A stretch of DNA of 64,000 nucleotides from Planctomycetota bacterium (lineage in GTDB: Bacteria; Planctomycetota; Planctomycetia; Pirellulales; Lacipirellulaceae): the NCBI GenBank assembly GCA_013152205.1, contig JAADGV010000054.1, forward strand, positions 124,001 through 188,000. The letters are read 5' to 3'. Shown here piece after piece: positions 1-9,865 of the stretch (its first letter is position 1; each line of letters begins with the position of its first letter). The notes under the pieces were generated by a model. That model did not search any database and was not told the DNA's origin. It saw only the letters and a list, made by a program, of their open reading frames with translations. Made by a program: the position numbers and the translations under genes.

Positions 1-506
1 ATCCCGACGGTGAACAGGCCGTTAACGTCTCGGTGGAACCCCTCGTCGTCGAAGGCCATCGCGTGCTGGCGGCTGATACCCTGGATGAGTGCCACGGTTT
101 CGTCACCGCGTTGGTGCGGGATACTCTCGACTCGGCCAACCGGGAAAATGTGGACATTCTCGGGCAGTTCGACACTGGCAGGCCAAGAATCGCTGGGATC
201 GGCGTCTCCACAGGCCCAGTAAACGGCCACGCCATGCTGATTCAAACGCTGAAACTGCTCGGTAAGGAACACAATCGCTCGCGGGCCGACACGATCGAAA
301 TCGACCACATCACCGGAGAGCAGCAGCGCATCGGCCCCTTCGGCGAGAACCGTCTCGAAAACCTGCAAAGCAGCTAGAAATGGGGCTTCTAGAAATAATT
401 CACGGAGATTTTCGGGGACTTCTGCGACACCACCTAGCGGGCACTCCAAGTGAAAATCACTGGCGTGAACAAAGCGAAGCGAGGGCTGAGAAGGGGCTTG
501 AGACAT
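1..506 (-). CDS. SbcD/YhaO-like metallophosphoesterase (DNA repair exonuclease family), N-terminal part
   Basis: Reading the minus strand from an ATG at 506, preceded by AGGAGG, gives an open frame that runs off the left edge. The protein contains RFVHASDFHL near residue 10-20 (metal-binding D-x-H of calcineurin-like phosphoesterases) and LLLSGDVVD (the GD motif), followed by GPRAIVFLTEQFQRL. This order is that of SbcD/YhaO-type nucleases, which usually work with an AAA/SMC-like partner in DNA double-strand break processing. About 168 residues are visible; the C-terminal part and any partner gene lie outside. The usual third motif GNHD reads CGDAD here, so the metal site is atypical. The family call is firm; nuclease activity is inference. 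Confidence 0.8.
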   Translation of the reverse strand, partial: MSQAPSQPSLRFVHASDFHLECPLGGVAEVPENLRELFLEAPFLAALQVFETVLAEGADALLLSGDVVDFDRVGPRAIVFLTEQFQRLNQHGVAVYWACGDADPSDSWPASVELPENVHIFPVGRVESIPHQRGDETVALIQGISRQHAMAFDDEGFHRDVNGLFTVG

Positions 507-846
507 TCTACGCCTCCTTGCGTGCGCACCAAACAGGGGCGGCAACGCAGTGTGCGGGGCTGCGTGCCTTGAAAAATCCATTCCTCGTCGCGGCAGTCTA
601 CCCTGGATTGCCCGACTGGCCAACTTCAGCTTTTGTCTTTGGAAACCAAAGAAGTGGGTCTCGCTCGAGGGAGGATCATGGTAAATTGGGGCGCTAGCGG
701 CCAACCAGCTTGACAAAGTCTGCTAGGATAGGCCAAAATCCGCGCCTGCAACGAGTTTGTGCTGGTATTGTGCAGCAGTAGCCTACAGGAATTAAGGTAA
801 CTGCTAGCAGGTTTTCAATTCGAGTCGAGGTTAAAAGGTAGTGAAG
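507..846. other. Intergenic region without a clear gene
   Basis: This 340-bp gap lies between the divergent starts of the phosphoesterase (minus) and the acidic protein (plus), so it should hold promoters for both. A TTGACA hexamer occurs at 710-715, but no convincing -10 lies at the right distance. The short open frames here show no recognisable protein. Confidence 0.5.
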
Positions 847-1188
847 ATGGAGTACGGAAATACGGCGACAATCGAACCTCCCGAAGGCGAAATCGGTCAA
901 CCCTTGAAGAGAGGGGCCATCGCTTGGGCGTCAAACTCGATCTATGCCGAAGGCACCGAAGGCACCGAGGGCGACGATTCGTTTGACGACTTTGATGATG
1001 AGTTCGATGACGACTTTGATGATGATTTCGACGACGATTTCGAAGAAGACTGGGACGACGACCTCACTGAGGACGAAGAATTTCCAGACACTTTCGGCGG
1101 AGACAAAGACGGTGAAGACAAAGAAGATACCAAGGTAGATTCTCCTAAGTCGCCCTTCAAAAGCGATCCCGATTTCGACACCGCCTAG
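847..1188 (+). CDS. Small Asp/Glu-rich acidic protein
   Basis: The 113-residue product has an ordinary N-terminus followed by a run of repeated DDFDD-type units at about residues 40-80, then a Glu/Asp/Lys-rich tail. I chose ATG 847 over GTG 841 because AAAAGG lies at suitable spacing. No family is recognised. Such extremely acidic repeats often bind divalent cations or act as disordered spacers, but no function can be assigned. The stop codon TAG lies on the edge of a palindromic element (1187-1290), so the original C-terminus may have been longer. The minus-strand Ser-rich and Val/Ile-rich frames across the same repeat are shadows of it. Confidence 0.6.
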   Translation: MEYGNTATIEPPEGEIGQPLKRGAIAWASNSIYAEGTEGTEGDDSFDDFDDEFDDDFDDDFDDDFEEDWDDDLTEDEEFPDTFGGDKDGEDKEDTKVDSPKSPFKSDPDFDTA

Positions 1189-1290
1189 TGCTTTGTCACA
1201 AGCCTTTTTTCGGATAGCGATCTTGTTTCCTACCTGCAAATTCAGCTTGTACAAGATCACTACCCGAAAATTAGATGTTGTCAAAGCACT
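1187..1290. repeat. 104-bp near-perfect hairpin element (MITE-like)
   Basis: The ends AGTGCTTTG (1187-1195) and CAAAGCACT (1282-1290) are perfect inverted repeats. Inside, TTTTCGGATAGCGATCTTGT is matched 18 of 20 by the complement of ACAAGATCACTACCCGAAAA. The whole segment can fold into one long hairpin. It contributes the last two bases of the stop codon of the acidic ORF and ends 64 bp before the ileS start. It carries no coding capacity, which fits a miniature inverted-repeat element; no target duplication is obvious. Confidence 0.6.
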
Positions 1291-1354
1291 CGTGAAAAGT
1301 CGGACGTCCAGGGGCTAGAGTCCTGAGCCAAACGTGGGCTGACTCTTTTTGGCT

Positions 1355-4300
1355 ATGGACTCTCGACTCTCTGCCCTGGACCCCAACATGTTTCCTGCCG
1401 TCGATAAGAGAGAAAGTTTTTCGCAACGTGAACTTGCCATCGGTGAATTCTGGAAGTCTCAGGGCATCTACAAAAAATCACTAGCGGCCCGAGCCGAGGC
1501 GCCGCCGTTCGTATTCTACGAAGGCCCCCCCACAGCCAACGGTATGCCTCACCCCGGGCATTGCCTAACCCGTGCAATTAAAGACGTCTTTCCCCGTTAT
1601 CGCACGATGCGCGGATTTCGTTGCGAGCGCAAGGCGGGATGGGACACGCATGGGTTGCCGGTTGAAGTTGAGGTGTGCAAAGAGCTTGGCATCCATTCCA
1701 AAGAAGAGATCGAAGCCTACGGCATTGAACCGTTCATCCAAAAATGCCAACAGAGCGTCTGGCGGTACATGCAGGAATGGGAACGCCTGACCGAGCGGAT
1801 TGGTTTTTGGGTCAACCTCGAAGAAGCCTACGTCACTTACCACCAAAGCTACGTGGAAAGCGTCTGGTGGTCGCTGAAAACGCTGTTCGACCGAGACTTG
1901 CTCTACCAAGGCCATAAAATCGTCTGGTGGTGGGCACAGGGCGGCACAGCCCTATCGGCCGGCGAGGTGGGGCAGGGCTACCGCGAGGTGGCCGACCCGA
2001 GTGTGTTCGTAAAATTCCCGCTGCTGGACGACGACGGCAACAAGACCGATACGTCGCTGCTGGTCTGGACCACGACGCCATGGACGCTGCCAAGTAACCA
2101 GTTTGTAGCTGTGCATCCTGATATCTTGTACGCGACCGTTATCGATGGCGAGACGGGCGATAAGCTGGTGATGGCCAAAGACTTGGTCGAGACAATCGCG
2201 GGAAAAATGAAACGCGAGCTTGAGGTTGTGGAAACGTGCAAAGGCGCAGAGCTTGTCGGCAAACGATATTTGCCGCCCTTTGATTGTTTCTATCGAAAGT
2301 ATGGAAAAACCACTGCAAGTCTTCAGAGATTAGATTTCGGAGGCAGTGACTTAGAAGACCTTGCGGAAATGCAAGTCAGCAGGGGGCTGTCTCAGTCCGG
2401 CTTGGGGACCGAAACCGTCGGGAGAGTAATAAATCGATACAAAGAGTTATACGAACAATCGAATACGGCTTCGATCGCTTGGCGAATCGTTCCTGCTGGG
2501 TTTGTGACGACCGAAAGCGGTTCGGGTATCGTCCATCAGGCACCTGCATTTGGTGAAGTTGATTACGATGTACTTCGAGATCAGAAGGTCCGCTTTGAAG
2601 GTGATGGCCCGCAACTTATTAACTGCGTTGCCCCGACAGGAAAATTCACCGACGAGGCCCCTGAGTTCGTCCGTGGTCGTTGGGTAAAAGATTGCGACAA
2701 AGACATCAACCGCGATCTCAAACAACGTGGTCTGCTCTATCACCTTGAACAGTATCGCCACGACTATCCGTTCTGTTGGCGAGCCGAGGAAGATCCGCTT
2801 ATTCAATATCCGCGCGAAAGCTGGTTCATCCGTACGACTTCGTACAAAGACCAGATGCTTGAGAACAACAGCAAGATCAATTGGCTGCCCGAGCATATCA
2901 AGGATGGGCGATTTGGTAAGTTCCTGGGGTCGAACGTCGATTGGGCGTTAAGCCGTGAGCGGTATTGGGGCACGCCGTTGCCAATTTGGGTTTGTCAGGA
3001 AACGGGCCAGAAGGAAGCCATCGGCAGCTACGAAGAGTTACTCGACAAACCGGGCATCACGGGAACGGAAGTCTGGGACGAAGCCAAAGCAGCGAACCCT
3101 GAATTGCCGGACGATCTTCGGGTTCATAAGCCGTATATCGATGCGGTGACCTACGATTCGCCATTTGCCAAGAGTGCGCGGATGGAGCGCGTCACCGAGG
3201 TGATCGACTGCTGGTACGATTCGGGAGCGATGCCATTCGCCCAATGGGGCTATCGGGGCCAAGAATCCGGCCCAGAACGCGAGCGTTTCGAGAGCCAATT
3301 CCCCGCCGACTTTATCAGCGAAGCGCTCGACCAAACTCGCGGGTGGTTTTATAGCCAGTTAGCGATTAGCACGTTGCTTTGGGGAAATGACGAAGCACGA
3401 ATGACGAATGACGAACCAAAAAATTCGACATTCGACATTCGACATTCGTCATTCCCCTACCCTCATCCTTTCCGCAACTGCATCGTCCTCGGCCTTATGC
3501 TCGGCGAAGATGGGCAGAAGATGTCCAAGAGTAAGCGGAACTATCGCAACCCGAGCGAAATCTTTGACCTCTACGGTGCCGATGCCCTCCGCTGGTATCT
3601 GTTTGCCAATCAGCCGCCATGGACTTCCATCCGCTATAGCGAACAGTCGATCAAAGACAGCATTCCCGAGTTCCTACTTCGGCTTTGGAACGTCTACAGC
3701 TTTTTTACTATCTATGCCAATATCGATGAATTCGAACCTGGGGAAGAGGTCGGAGGTCAGAGGTCAGAGGTCGGTGAGTTGGACGCTGTGGAACTTTCTG
3801 CTGCAAAATCCTATCGTCCTGCCGCCGATCGGAGTGAGCTTGATCGTTGGATTCTCAGCGAACTGAATACCACCGTGGCGAAGGTGGTCGAGCGGATGGA
3901 CGAGTACGACAACTACGTGGCCTGTCAGGCAATCACGGAGTTTGTCGACGCCCTTTCCAACTGGTATGTCCGCCGTAGTCGCGATCGGTTTTGGGCCAGC
4001 GACAAGCGATCGCCTGAAAAGTTGGACGCCTATTGGACGCTTTACGAATGTTTGCTTACCACCAGCAAGCTGATTGCACCGTTTGTACCGTTTTTGGCTG
4101 AAAGCCTTTGGCAAAAACTTGCCGTGTCGGTATTTGGCGACCGTGTTGCCGAGAGCGTTCACCTTTGCGATTATCCGACTAGCGACGCGACAGCAACTGA
4201 CGAAGCCCTTTCGGCACGCATGAATTTGGTGCGGCACATTTCTTCGCTGGGCCGTCAGGCACGCAGCAGCGCCGAGCTTAAAGTTCGTCAACCTCTGGCG

Positions 4301-4957
4301 AGCGTGCAAGTTATTCTGGCTGATACTACCCACAAAGATTGGCTTATTGAACACGCCGCTGTGATCGCCGATGAACTTAACGTCAAGCAAGTGGAATATA
4401 GCGACGAGCCAGACAAGTACGTCCAACACGAAGTGCTACCCAACTTCAAGCTACTCGGCCCTAAGCTTGGCAAACTGATGCCCAAGCTCAAGCCGGCGCT
4501 GAACAAAGAAAACGCAGCCGAGCTTCTGGCTAATTTTCGCGACAACGGCAAGGTCAACGTCACGGTCGAAGGCCAAGAACTGGAGCTTCTGCCCGAGGAA
4601 GTAGAAGTGCGCATCAAAGCCCGCGAGGGCTGGACGGCGGCGAACGCCAAAGGAGTGGTGGTGGTACTGGCCACTGAGCTAACTGACGAACTAGTTGCCG
4701 AAGGCTGGATGCGAGATTTGGTTCGTGTTATCCAAGACCAGCGAAAAGAAATGGGCTGCGAATTCACAGACCGAATCGAAATCGGCATCGTCGCCGAGGC
4801 GGAGAAAGTCAAAAAAGCCATCGAGATGTTTAGCGACTACCTCGCTGAAGAGACCTTGGCAAATAGCGTTACTCAACAAACTATCGAAGGTGTCGCGGGG
4901 AGTAGCGTAAAGATTGGTGACCATGAGGCTACGCTGACCATTCGAGTAGCCCGATGA
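1355..4957 (+). CDS. ileS: Isoleucyl-tRNA synthetase, type 2
   Basis: The enzyme attaches isoleucine to tRNA-Ile in the cytoplasm. The 1200-residue product has the class I signature HPGH at about residues 66-69 (context [14 protein letters not shown]) and KMSKS at about 722-726. Its length, WDTHGLPVE and the KMSKSKRNY context resemble the eukaryote-like IleRS type 2 rather than the E. coli type. The editing domain ends with the [20 protein letters not shown] region. ATG 1355 is preferred to an upstream TTG at 1349. Oddities are a roughly 55-residue insertion in the editing domain (about 311-369) and two in-frame segments made of repeat DNA (3385-3457 and 3745-3773). The gene overlaps purN by 4 bp (ATGA). 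Confidence 0.96.
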   Translation: MDSRLSALDPNMFPAVDKRESFSQRELAIGEFWKSQGIYKKSLAARAEAPPFVFYEGPPTANGMPHPGHCLTRAIKDVFPRYRTMRGFRCERKAGWDTHGLPVEVEVCKELGIHSKEEIEAYGIEPFIQKCQQSVWRYMQEWERLTERIGFWVNLEEAYVTYHQSYVESVWWSLKTLFDRDLLYQGHKIVWWWAQGGTALSAGEVGQGYREVADPSVFVKFPLLDDDGNKTDTSLLVWTTTPWTLPSNQFVAVHPDILYATVIDGETGDKLVMAKDLVETIAGKMKRELEVVETCKGAELVGKRYLPPFDCFYRKYGKTTASLQRLDFGGSDLEDLAEMQVSRGLSQSGLGTETVGRVINRYKELYEQSNTASIAWRIVPAGFVTTESGSGIVHQAPAFGEVDYDVLRDQKVRFEGDGPQLINCVAPTGKFTDEAPEFVRGRWVKDCDKDINRDLKQRGLLYHLEQYRHDYPFCWRAEEDPLIQYPRESWFIRTTSYKDQMLENNSKINWLPEHIKDGRFGKFLGSNVDWALSRERYWGTPLPIWVCQETGQKEAIGSYEELLDKPGITGTEVWDEAKAANPELPDDLRVHKPYIDAVTYDSPFAKSARMERVTEVIDCWYDSGAMPFAQWGYRGQESGPERERFESQFPADFISEALDQTRGWFYSQLAISTLLWGNDEARMTNDEPKNSTFDIRHSSFPYPHPFRNCIVLGLMLGEDGQKMSKSKRNYRNPSEIFDLYGADALRWYLFANQPPWTSIRYSEQSIKDSIPEFLLRLWNVYSFFTIYANIDEFEPGEEVGGQRSEVGELDAVELSAAKSYRPAADRSELDRWILSELNTTVAKVVERMDEYDNYVACQAITEFVDALSNWYVRRSRDRFWASDKRSPEKLDAYWTLYECLLTTSKLIAPFVPFLAESLWQKLAVSVFGDRVAESVHLCDYPTSDATATDEALSARMNLVRHISSLGRQARSSAELKVRQPLASVQVILADTTHKDWLIEHAAVIADELNVKQVEYSDEPDKYVQHEVLPNFKLLGPKLGKLMPKLKPALNKENAAELLANFRDNGKVNVTVEGQELELLPEEVEVRIKAREGWTAANAKGVVVVLATELTDELVAEGWMRDLVRVIQDQRKEMGCEFTDRIEIGIVAEAEKVKKAIEMFSDYLAEETLANSVTQQTIEGVAGSSVKIGDHEATLTIRVAR
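3385..3457 (+). repeat. Palindromic repeat inserted in frame in ileS
   Basis: GAATGACGAATG (3399-3410) and CATTCGTCATTC (3443-3454) are perfect inverted repeats, and the second arm is preceded by tandem TTCGACA units. The segment encodes about 24 residues (around 678-701, [11 protein letters not shown] followed by [10 protein letters not shown]) just upstream of the KMSKS loop. The same word family recurs in non-coding DNA at 59379-59416 and 62131-62162, which identifies it as an interspersed repeat and not part of the ancestral synthetase. Confidence 0.75.
3745..3773 (+). repeat. Short tandem GGTCAGA repeat in ileS
   Basis: Tandem units of the form GAGGTCGGAGGTCAGAGGTC are translated in frame as [11 protein letters not shown], near residue 798, in the linker before the anticodon-binding domain. 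The repetitive codons and low complexity mark it as an expansion or a second repeat insertion. Confidence 0.55.
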
Positions 4958-5598
4958 ACGAGCGTGCCTCAAAGCAAGATCCCCTTCGCCTAGCAGTGCT
5001 CATCTCGGGCAGTGGGCGCACTCTAAAAAACTTCATTGATCTGGCCGCTGAGGGGCAGTTGCCCGTCGATATTCGCCTCGTGATTTCTAGCACTGCGAAG
5101 GCGACTGGGCTGCGTCATGCAGAACACGCTGCCATCCCGACCCAAGTTCACCTCAGCAGCAAGTACGAATCCGCAGAGGCCTACGGTGCTGCGATCTTCG
5201 ACGCCTGCCGTGCTGCTGACGTTGATTATGTGGTCATGGCTGGCTTCCTTAAACTCGCGCCAGTGCCCGGTGATTTTGAGGGTCGGGTGATTAACATTCA
5301 CCCCTCGCTCATCCCCGCCTTTTGCGGGCACGGCATGTACGGTCACCGCGTCCACCAAGCCGTTCTCGACTTAGGAGCCAAGGTCACTGGCTGCACCGTT
5401 CATTTTGTCGACAATCAGTACGATCATGGCCCAATCATTTGGCAGCAACCTGTTCCGGTATTCGAAGGCGATACGGCCGAGACGCTTGCCGATCGCGTTT
5501 TCGAAATCGAAGCAGAAGCCTATCCTCATGTTCTGCGGCTTTTGGCCGCTGGTAAGGTCGAACTCGACGAACGCAAAGTAACCGTTAACACCAGATAA
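4954..5598 (+). CDS. purN: Phosphoribosylglycinamide formyltransferase
   Basis: PurN transfers a formyl group from 10-formyltetrahydrofolate to GAR in de novo purine synthesis. The 214-residue product has the N-terminal [12 protein letters not shown] loop, the catalytic segment [11 protein letters not shown] with Asn114 and His116, and the later acidic residue in QYDHGP (Asp157), the three positions expected in the family. Length is typical. The ATG overlaps the ileS stop by four bases, so the two are probably cotranscribed and translationally coupled. FCGHGMYG after the HPS loop is the usual substrate-binding stretch (LPxFxGxxxxG) in slightly altered form. Confidence 0.95.
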   Translation: MNERASKQDPLRLAVLISGSGRTLKNFIDLAAEGQLPVDIRLVISSTAKATGLRHAEHAAIPTQVHLSSKYESAEAYGAAIFDACRAADVDYVVMAGFLKLAPVPGDFEGRVINIHPSLIPAFCGHGMYGHRVHQAVLDLGAKVTGCTVHFVDNQYDHGPIIWQQPVPVFEGDTAETLADRVFEIEAEAYPHVLRLLAAGKVELDERKVTVNTR

Positions 5599-5620
5599 TT
5601 CTTTCGACTGGAGAGTCTAA

Positions 5621-6292
5621 GTGTCGAGCAAAGCAGACCAGCTTAAAGCCGAGATATGCGAAATTGGACTTCGACTCTACAGTCGCGGCTTGGTTGCCGG
5701 TAGCGATGGCAATATCACCGCCCGACTTAGCGAAACCGAAGTGCTTTGCACACCCACGATGCAATGCAAGGGCCGCCTAAGCCCAGACGATATCTGTCTT
5801 GTCGACATGGAAGGCAACCAGCTTGCTGGCGACAAAAAACGAACCAGCGAAGTATTGCTACATCTGGAAGTCATGAAAGCGCGGCCTGATGTCCACAGCG
5901 TTATCCATTGTCATGCTCCGCATGCAACGGCCTTCGCGGTCGCAGGAATTCCCGTTCCGCGTGCTGCGATGCCCGAAGCTGAATTTTTCTTTGGCGAAAT
6001 ACCAACAGCCCCTTACGAAACGCCGGGCACAGCCGCCTTTGCAGATACTATTTTGCCCTATGTTCAGCGTACCAACGTCTGCCTACTCGCCAACCATGGC
6101 ACGGTCACTTATGGTGAAGACCTAGAGCAAGCGTACAACTTCACCGAAATACTCGATGCCTACTGTAGAATTCTTCTATTGGCGGCTCCTCTCGGCCCGA
6201 TCAATTCGATTCCCGCAGACAAGTGCAAAGAACTTGCGGATCTTCAAGTGTCGTCAGGCCTAGCCCCACCGGCCTTGAGCAACAAACCATAA
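5621..6292 (+). CDS. Class II aldolase/adducin family protein
   Basis: The 223-residue product begins at GTG 5621, with CTGGAGAG upstream. It matches the zinc-dependent class II aldolase fold: SDGNITAR near residue 27, HCHAPH (His96 and His98 as metal ligands) and ANHGT (His159 as third ligand). Members cleave sugar phosphates such as fuculose-1-phosphate or act on methylthioribulose phosphate; the substrate is not predictable here. It follows purN by 22 bp and precedes the deacetylase by 39 bp, so a short operon is likely. Family confidence is high, specific activity low. Confidence 0.9.
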   Translation: MSSKADQLKAEICEIGLRLYSRGLVAGSDGNITARLSETEVLCTPTMQCKGRLSPDDICLVDMEGNQLAGDKKRTSEVLLHLEVMKARPDVHSVIHCHAPHATAFAVAGIPVPRAAMPEAEFFFGEIPTAPYETPGTAAFADTILPYVQRTNVCLLANHGTVTYGEDLEQAYNFTEILDAYCRILLLAAPLGPINSIPADKCKELADLQVSSGLAPPALSNKP

Positions 6293-6331
6293 ACTTTTGT
6301 ACAACACGCAATAAAAATCCCCTCGACTTAT

Positions 6332-7066
<735 letters not shown>

Positions 7067-7150
7067 CGAACCGCCCACCCGAGTCCGTTGCGTTATCCAC
7101 CAACTTCGATGTACAGCTGTTCATCCAAAAACCGTCACCAAGAGAAAAAT

Positions 7151-7222
<72 letters not shown>

Positions 7223-7500
7223 ATTTTCTTTTGTTTTACGATTTCAGGAAGAAAAGCGTTTTTGGGGCAACTCAAACAGAGGCTACACCCGTTGCGACTC
7301 CCGATGGAATTAAGCTCGCCGAGCATCAGAGGATAACGCGACGTCTTTGACCGAGACGCATTCTACACGGCTCTGGAAGCTTGCGAAACCCTCCCCAGGA
7401 GACTTCCTGCGGTAGGGCAGTTTAAGGCCAAACGGCGAAAAATCGGCTTGATTTAGTGGCCAATGTCCAAGGCCTATCAATGAGTTACTGAGGTCGGCGT

Positions 7501-7800
7501 TTAGCTTTGGTTGCAGAGTTCTTGGAGGCGTTGCCAAGTGTAAAGGCCGGCGTTGTGGCCGTCAGACCATTGGATGCGGATAGCGTAGTTGCCAACGAGT
7601 TCCATTTTTTCGAGGGTGATATTTCCTGGCACCGAAGCGGGGTCGAGGATGCGCTCGCCTGTCCACTCGTTGACGCAGTGGGCACATTCGCATTGTCTGC
7701 GGAGGTAGACAAACGATAAATCAACGCTTTCGGCCCCCCAGGAAATTTGCAGTACGCCCTGGTCGCGGATAGCACGGATATCGGACGGGACCAATGTCAT
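7501..7800 (-). CDS. DUF971 domain-containing protein
   Basis: The 99-residue product contains the full DUF971 pattern: an N-terminal ISWGAESVDLSFVYLRRQC segment, CAHCVNEWTGER in the middle and IQWSDGHNAGLYTWQRL near the end. This small fold also forms the N-terminal domain of gamma-butyrobetaine hydroxylase-like proteins and is often found near iron-sulfur assembly genes; its own function is not settled. Its start overlaps the stop of the upstream DUF1499 gene by 4 bp, so the two are translated together. Confidence 0.9.
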   Translation of the reverse strand: MTLVPSDIRAIRDQGVLQISWGAESVDLSFVYLRRQCECAHCVNEWTGERILDPASVPGNITLEKMELVGNYAIRIQWSDGHNAGLYTWQRLQELCNQS

Positions 7801-8276
7801 TTCACAGTCCTAGCGTAAGCGGCAGTGATTTTTTCCATCCGTTTTCGATTCGCTCCAAAATCGGAATGGCCTACCCGCGAGGCAGACCGAAAGTGGATAA
7901 GCTGCTCGGATTCGTTGGCGTAGAATTCGACATCGTCGACAAAGCGAAAAAACGTGCTGGTGAACTCAGCGTGTAAGTAGTCTGGCGTGCTGGTGACCAT
8001 TTTTGCGTTTGAAAATTTAGAGATAACTTGCTGTAAACGAGAGATTGCCTCGGTTGCTGAGCCAGCAAGGGGGATCGGCTCCATTTTATGTTGCGAATCG
8101 GTGGCCTCCGAAGAAACCGCGTTGGGAGAGCTTGGACAAACGGCGAGATGGCCATCGTGGACGCCAAGGTTGTCTGGCTGGCGGGCTGAAAAGCTCATTA
8201 TTGCTAGAGTAATTACGCCGATGAGGGGAATAGCGAGCGCGATTTTTAGGACAAACTTTTTTCTTCGGGTTGCCAT
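7797..8276 (-). CDS. DUF1499 domain-containing protein
   Basis: The 159-residue product starts with a basic N-terminus and one hydrophobic segment (about residues 10-28), suggesting membrane attachment or export. The rest matches DUF1499: CPSSPNAVSS near the start of the domain, ISRLQQVISKF, YLHAEFTSTFFRFVDDVEFY and the C-terminal IHFRSASRVGHSDFGANRKRME stretch. The biochemical role is unknown. It is the first gene of a two-gene unit with the DUF971 protein. Confidence 0.88.
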   Translation of the reverse strand: MATRRKKFVLKIALAIPLIGVITLAIMSFSARQPDNLGVHDGHLAVCPSSPNAVSSEATDSQHKMEPIPLAGSATEAISRLQQVISKFSNAKMVTSTPDYLHAEFTSTFFRFVDDVEFYANESEQLIHFRSASRVGHSDFGANRKRMEKITAAYARTVK

Positions 8277-8750
8277 CGAGGTTGCTGCTTTTGCTGACTT
8301 GAGTTACTGGCCGGCTATGGTACGGACGCCCAACAGAGGCTCTATTTTAGCAAGAAATGTGAGACCAGTTTTTTACCATTCTGAGCTTCGGGTTTCTAGG
8401 TCTACTGTTCGATATGGATTGATTGAATCGAAGTGATGGTGTATCAGAGACTTTCATCATAGCGAATTGTACGAAAGACGCTGAATGATTGAGCGTCGTT
8501 TGAGTTGCCTAAGGAGGCTTTTTTTGAGGAATGCCAGAGTGAGTCCTTCGGTCTTTCGTGGTGTCGAGGATCGAATTGAGCGGTTTGTCGAGCCCTTTGC
8601 CTGATGTCTGGTACGGACGGAACTACGGGAACATGTCATGACCATTGCCACAGAAAGTTGTTACCATTGAACTTCGAGAGAAGACAAATCCAGAACCGTA
8701 GAAATAGGCACGTACTTCATTTTTTTCTGCATCGATCAAGGAATCGTTGA
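8277..8750. other. Intergenic region between divergent genes
   Basis: This 474-bp gap separates the DUF1499 gene (minus) and the creatininase gene (plus). A small stem GACGCT/AGCGTC lies at 8478-8497, followed by a short GC stem and T-run near 8507-8525; this is too weak to call a terminator. No protein-like frame was recognised. Confidence 0.4.
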
Positions 8751-9515
8751 ATGCCCGGTCGTCCCTATGTATTGGCAGAAACCTCTTATAAAACCGTTCA
8801 GCAAACCGGCTACGAGGTCGCTGTTTTGCCGTGGGGCGCGACTGAGGCCCATAACTACCACTTGCCCTACGCCACCGACAATTTCGAGGCGGAATATACC
8901 GCCATCGAAGCCGCCCGTCGAGCTTGGGAGCGAGATGCCCGCGTGATCGTCTTGCCCACTCTGCCCTTCGGGGTCAACACTCAGCAGCTCGACATCCCGC
9001 TCACTATCAACATGAATCCGTCTACCCAGGCACACGTCCTGGCAGATGTGATCCAAAGTTTAGAGCCGCACAGCATCCGCAAGCTGGTGATCTTCAACTT
9101 TCATGGCGGCAACAACTTCCGGCAAATGATCCGCCAAGCTCAGGCGAACACCTCGCTCTTTCTCTGCGCCGTCGATGGCCACGCAGCCGTCCCGACAGCC
9201 GATTATTTCGACGAAGCAGGTGATCACGCCAACGAGATGGAGACCAGCCTGCTCTTGCACCTTACGCCCGACTTGGTCTTGCCACTCAGCGAAGCAGGCC
9301 CAGGCACCGCCAAACAATTCCGTGTTCCCGCATTTCGCGAAGGCTGGGCTTGGGCTCCTCGCCACTGGACACAAGTCACAGCCGACACCGGCATCGGCAA
9401 CCCCTCAGCCGCAACAGCAGAAAAAGGCGAGCGATACTTCGACGCCGTCGCAGAAAAAATTGCCGACTTCTTCGTCGACCTGGCAGCAGCCGACCCAGAA
9501 AATATGTACCAGTGA
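8751..9515 (+). CDS. Creatininase family protein
   Basis: The 254-residue product follows the creatininase/arfA pattern: LPWGATEAHNYHLPYATD (acidic and His metal ligands) at about residues 25-42, LPTLPFGVN, then FNFHGGNN and the later DHANEMETSLLLHL with metal-binding His and Glu. Members are metal-dependent amidohydrolases acting on creatinine, formamides or precursors of redox cofactors. No cofactor-biosynthesis neighbours are visible, so the substrate is open. Length is normal for the family. Confidence 0.9.
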   Translation: MPGRPYVLAETSYKTVQQTGYEVAVLPWGATEAHNYHLPYATDNFEAEYTAIEAARRAWERDARVIVLPTLPFGVNTQQLDIPLTINMNPSTQAHVLADVIQSLEPHSIRKLVIFNFHGGNNFRQMIRQAQANTSLFLCAVDGHAAVPTADYFDEAGDHANEMETSLLLHLTPDLVLPLSEAGPGTAKQFRVPAFREGWAWAPRHWTQVTADTGIGNPSAATAEKGERYFDAVAEKIADFFVDLAAADPENMYQ

Positions 9516-9673
9516 GAGAGAAGGTCCGTGAATCTGGAATTCAGTACACTCTCCAAGCTTCGCGCTCCGCTCTTGACCATCGAGCCATACTGCTAGCACT
9601 TCCTAAGCGATCTTGACTCAAACGAGCGAATCGAAAAAATCAGGTCCTTCAGTAGTCCGTCAATCTGAATTGA

Positions 9674-9754
<81 letters not shown>

Positions 9755-9865
9755 ACGGAACTCCTCAATGCAACCTGACGAACCCTAGCGTTAGTTACAC
9801 GCTGACCCGACAACGAAGTCGGCCCCGTATCTTGTTCTTACCCCGTGCAAATGGAGGTGCACATC

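Noticed and set aside
942-1181. Ser-rich minus-strand frame over the acidic repeat
   Set aside because: It is the complement of GAC/GAT codons in the Asp-rich ORF. The plus strand has the better start and a natural N-terminus.
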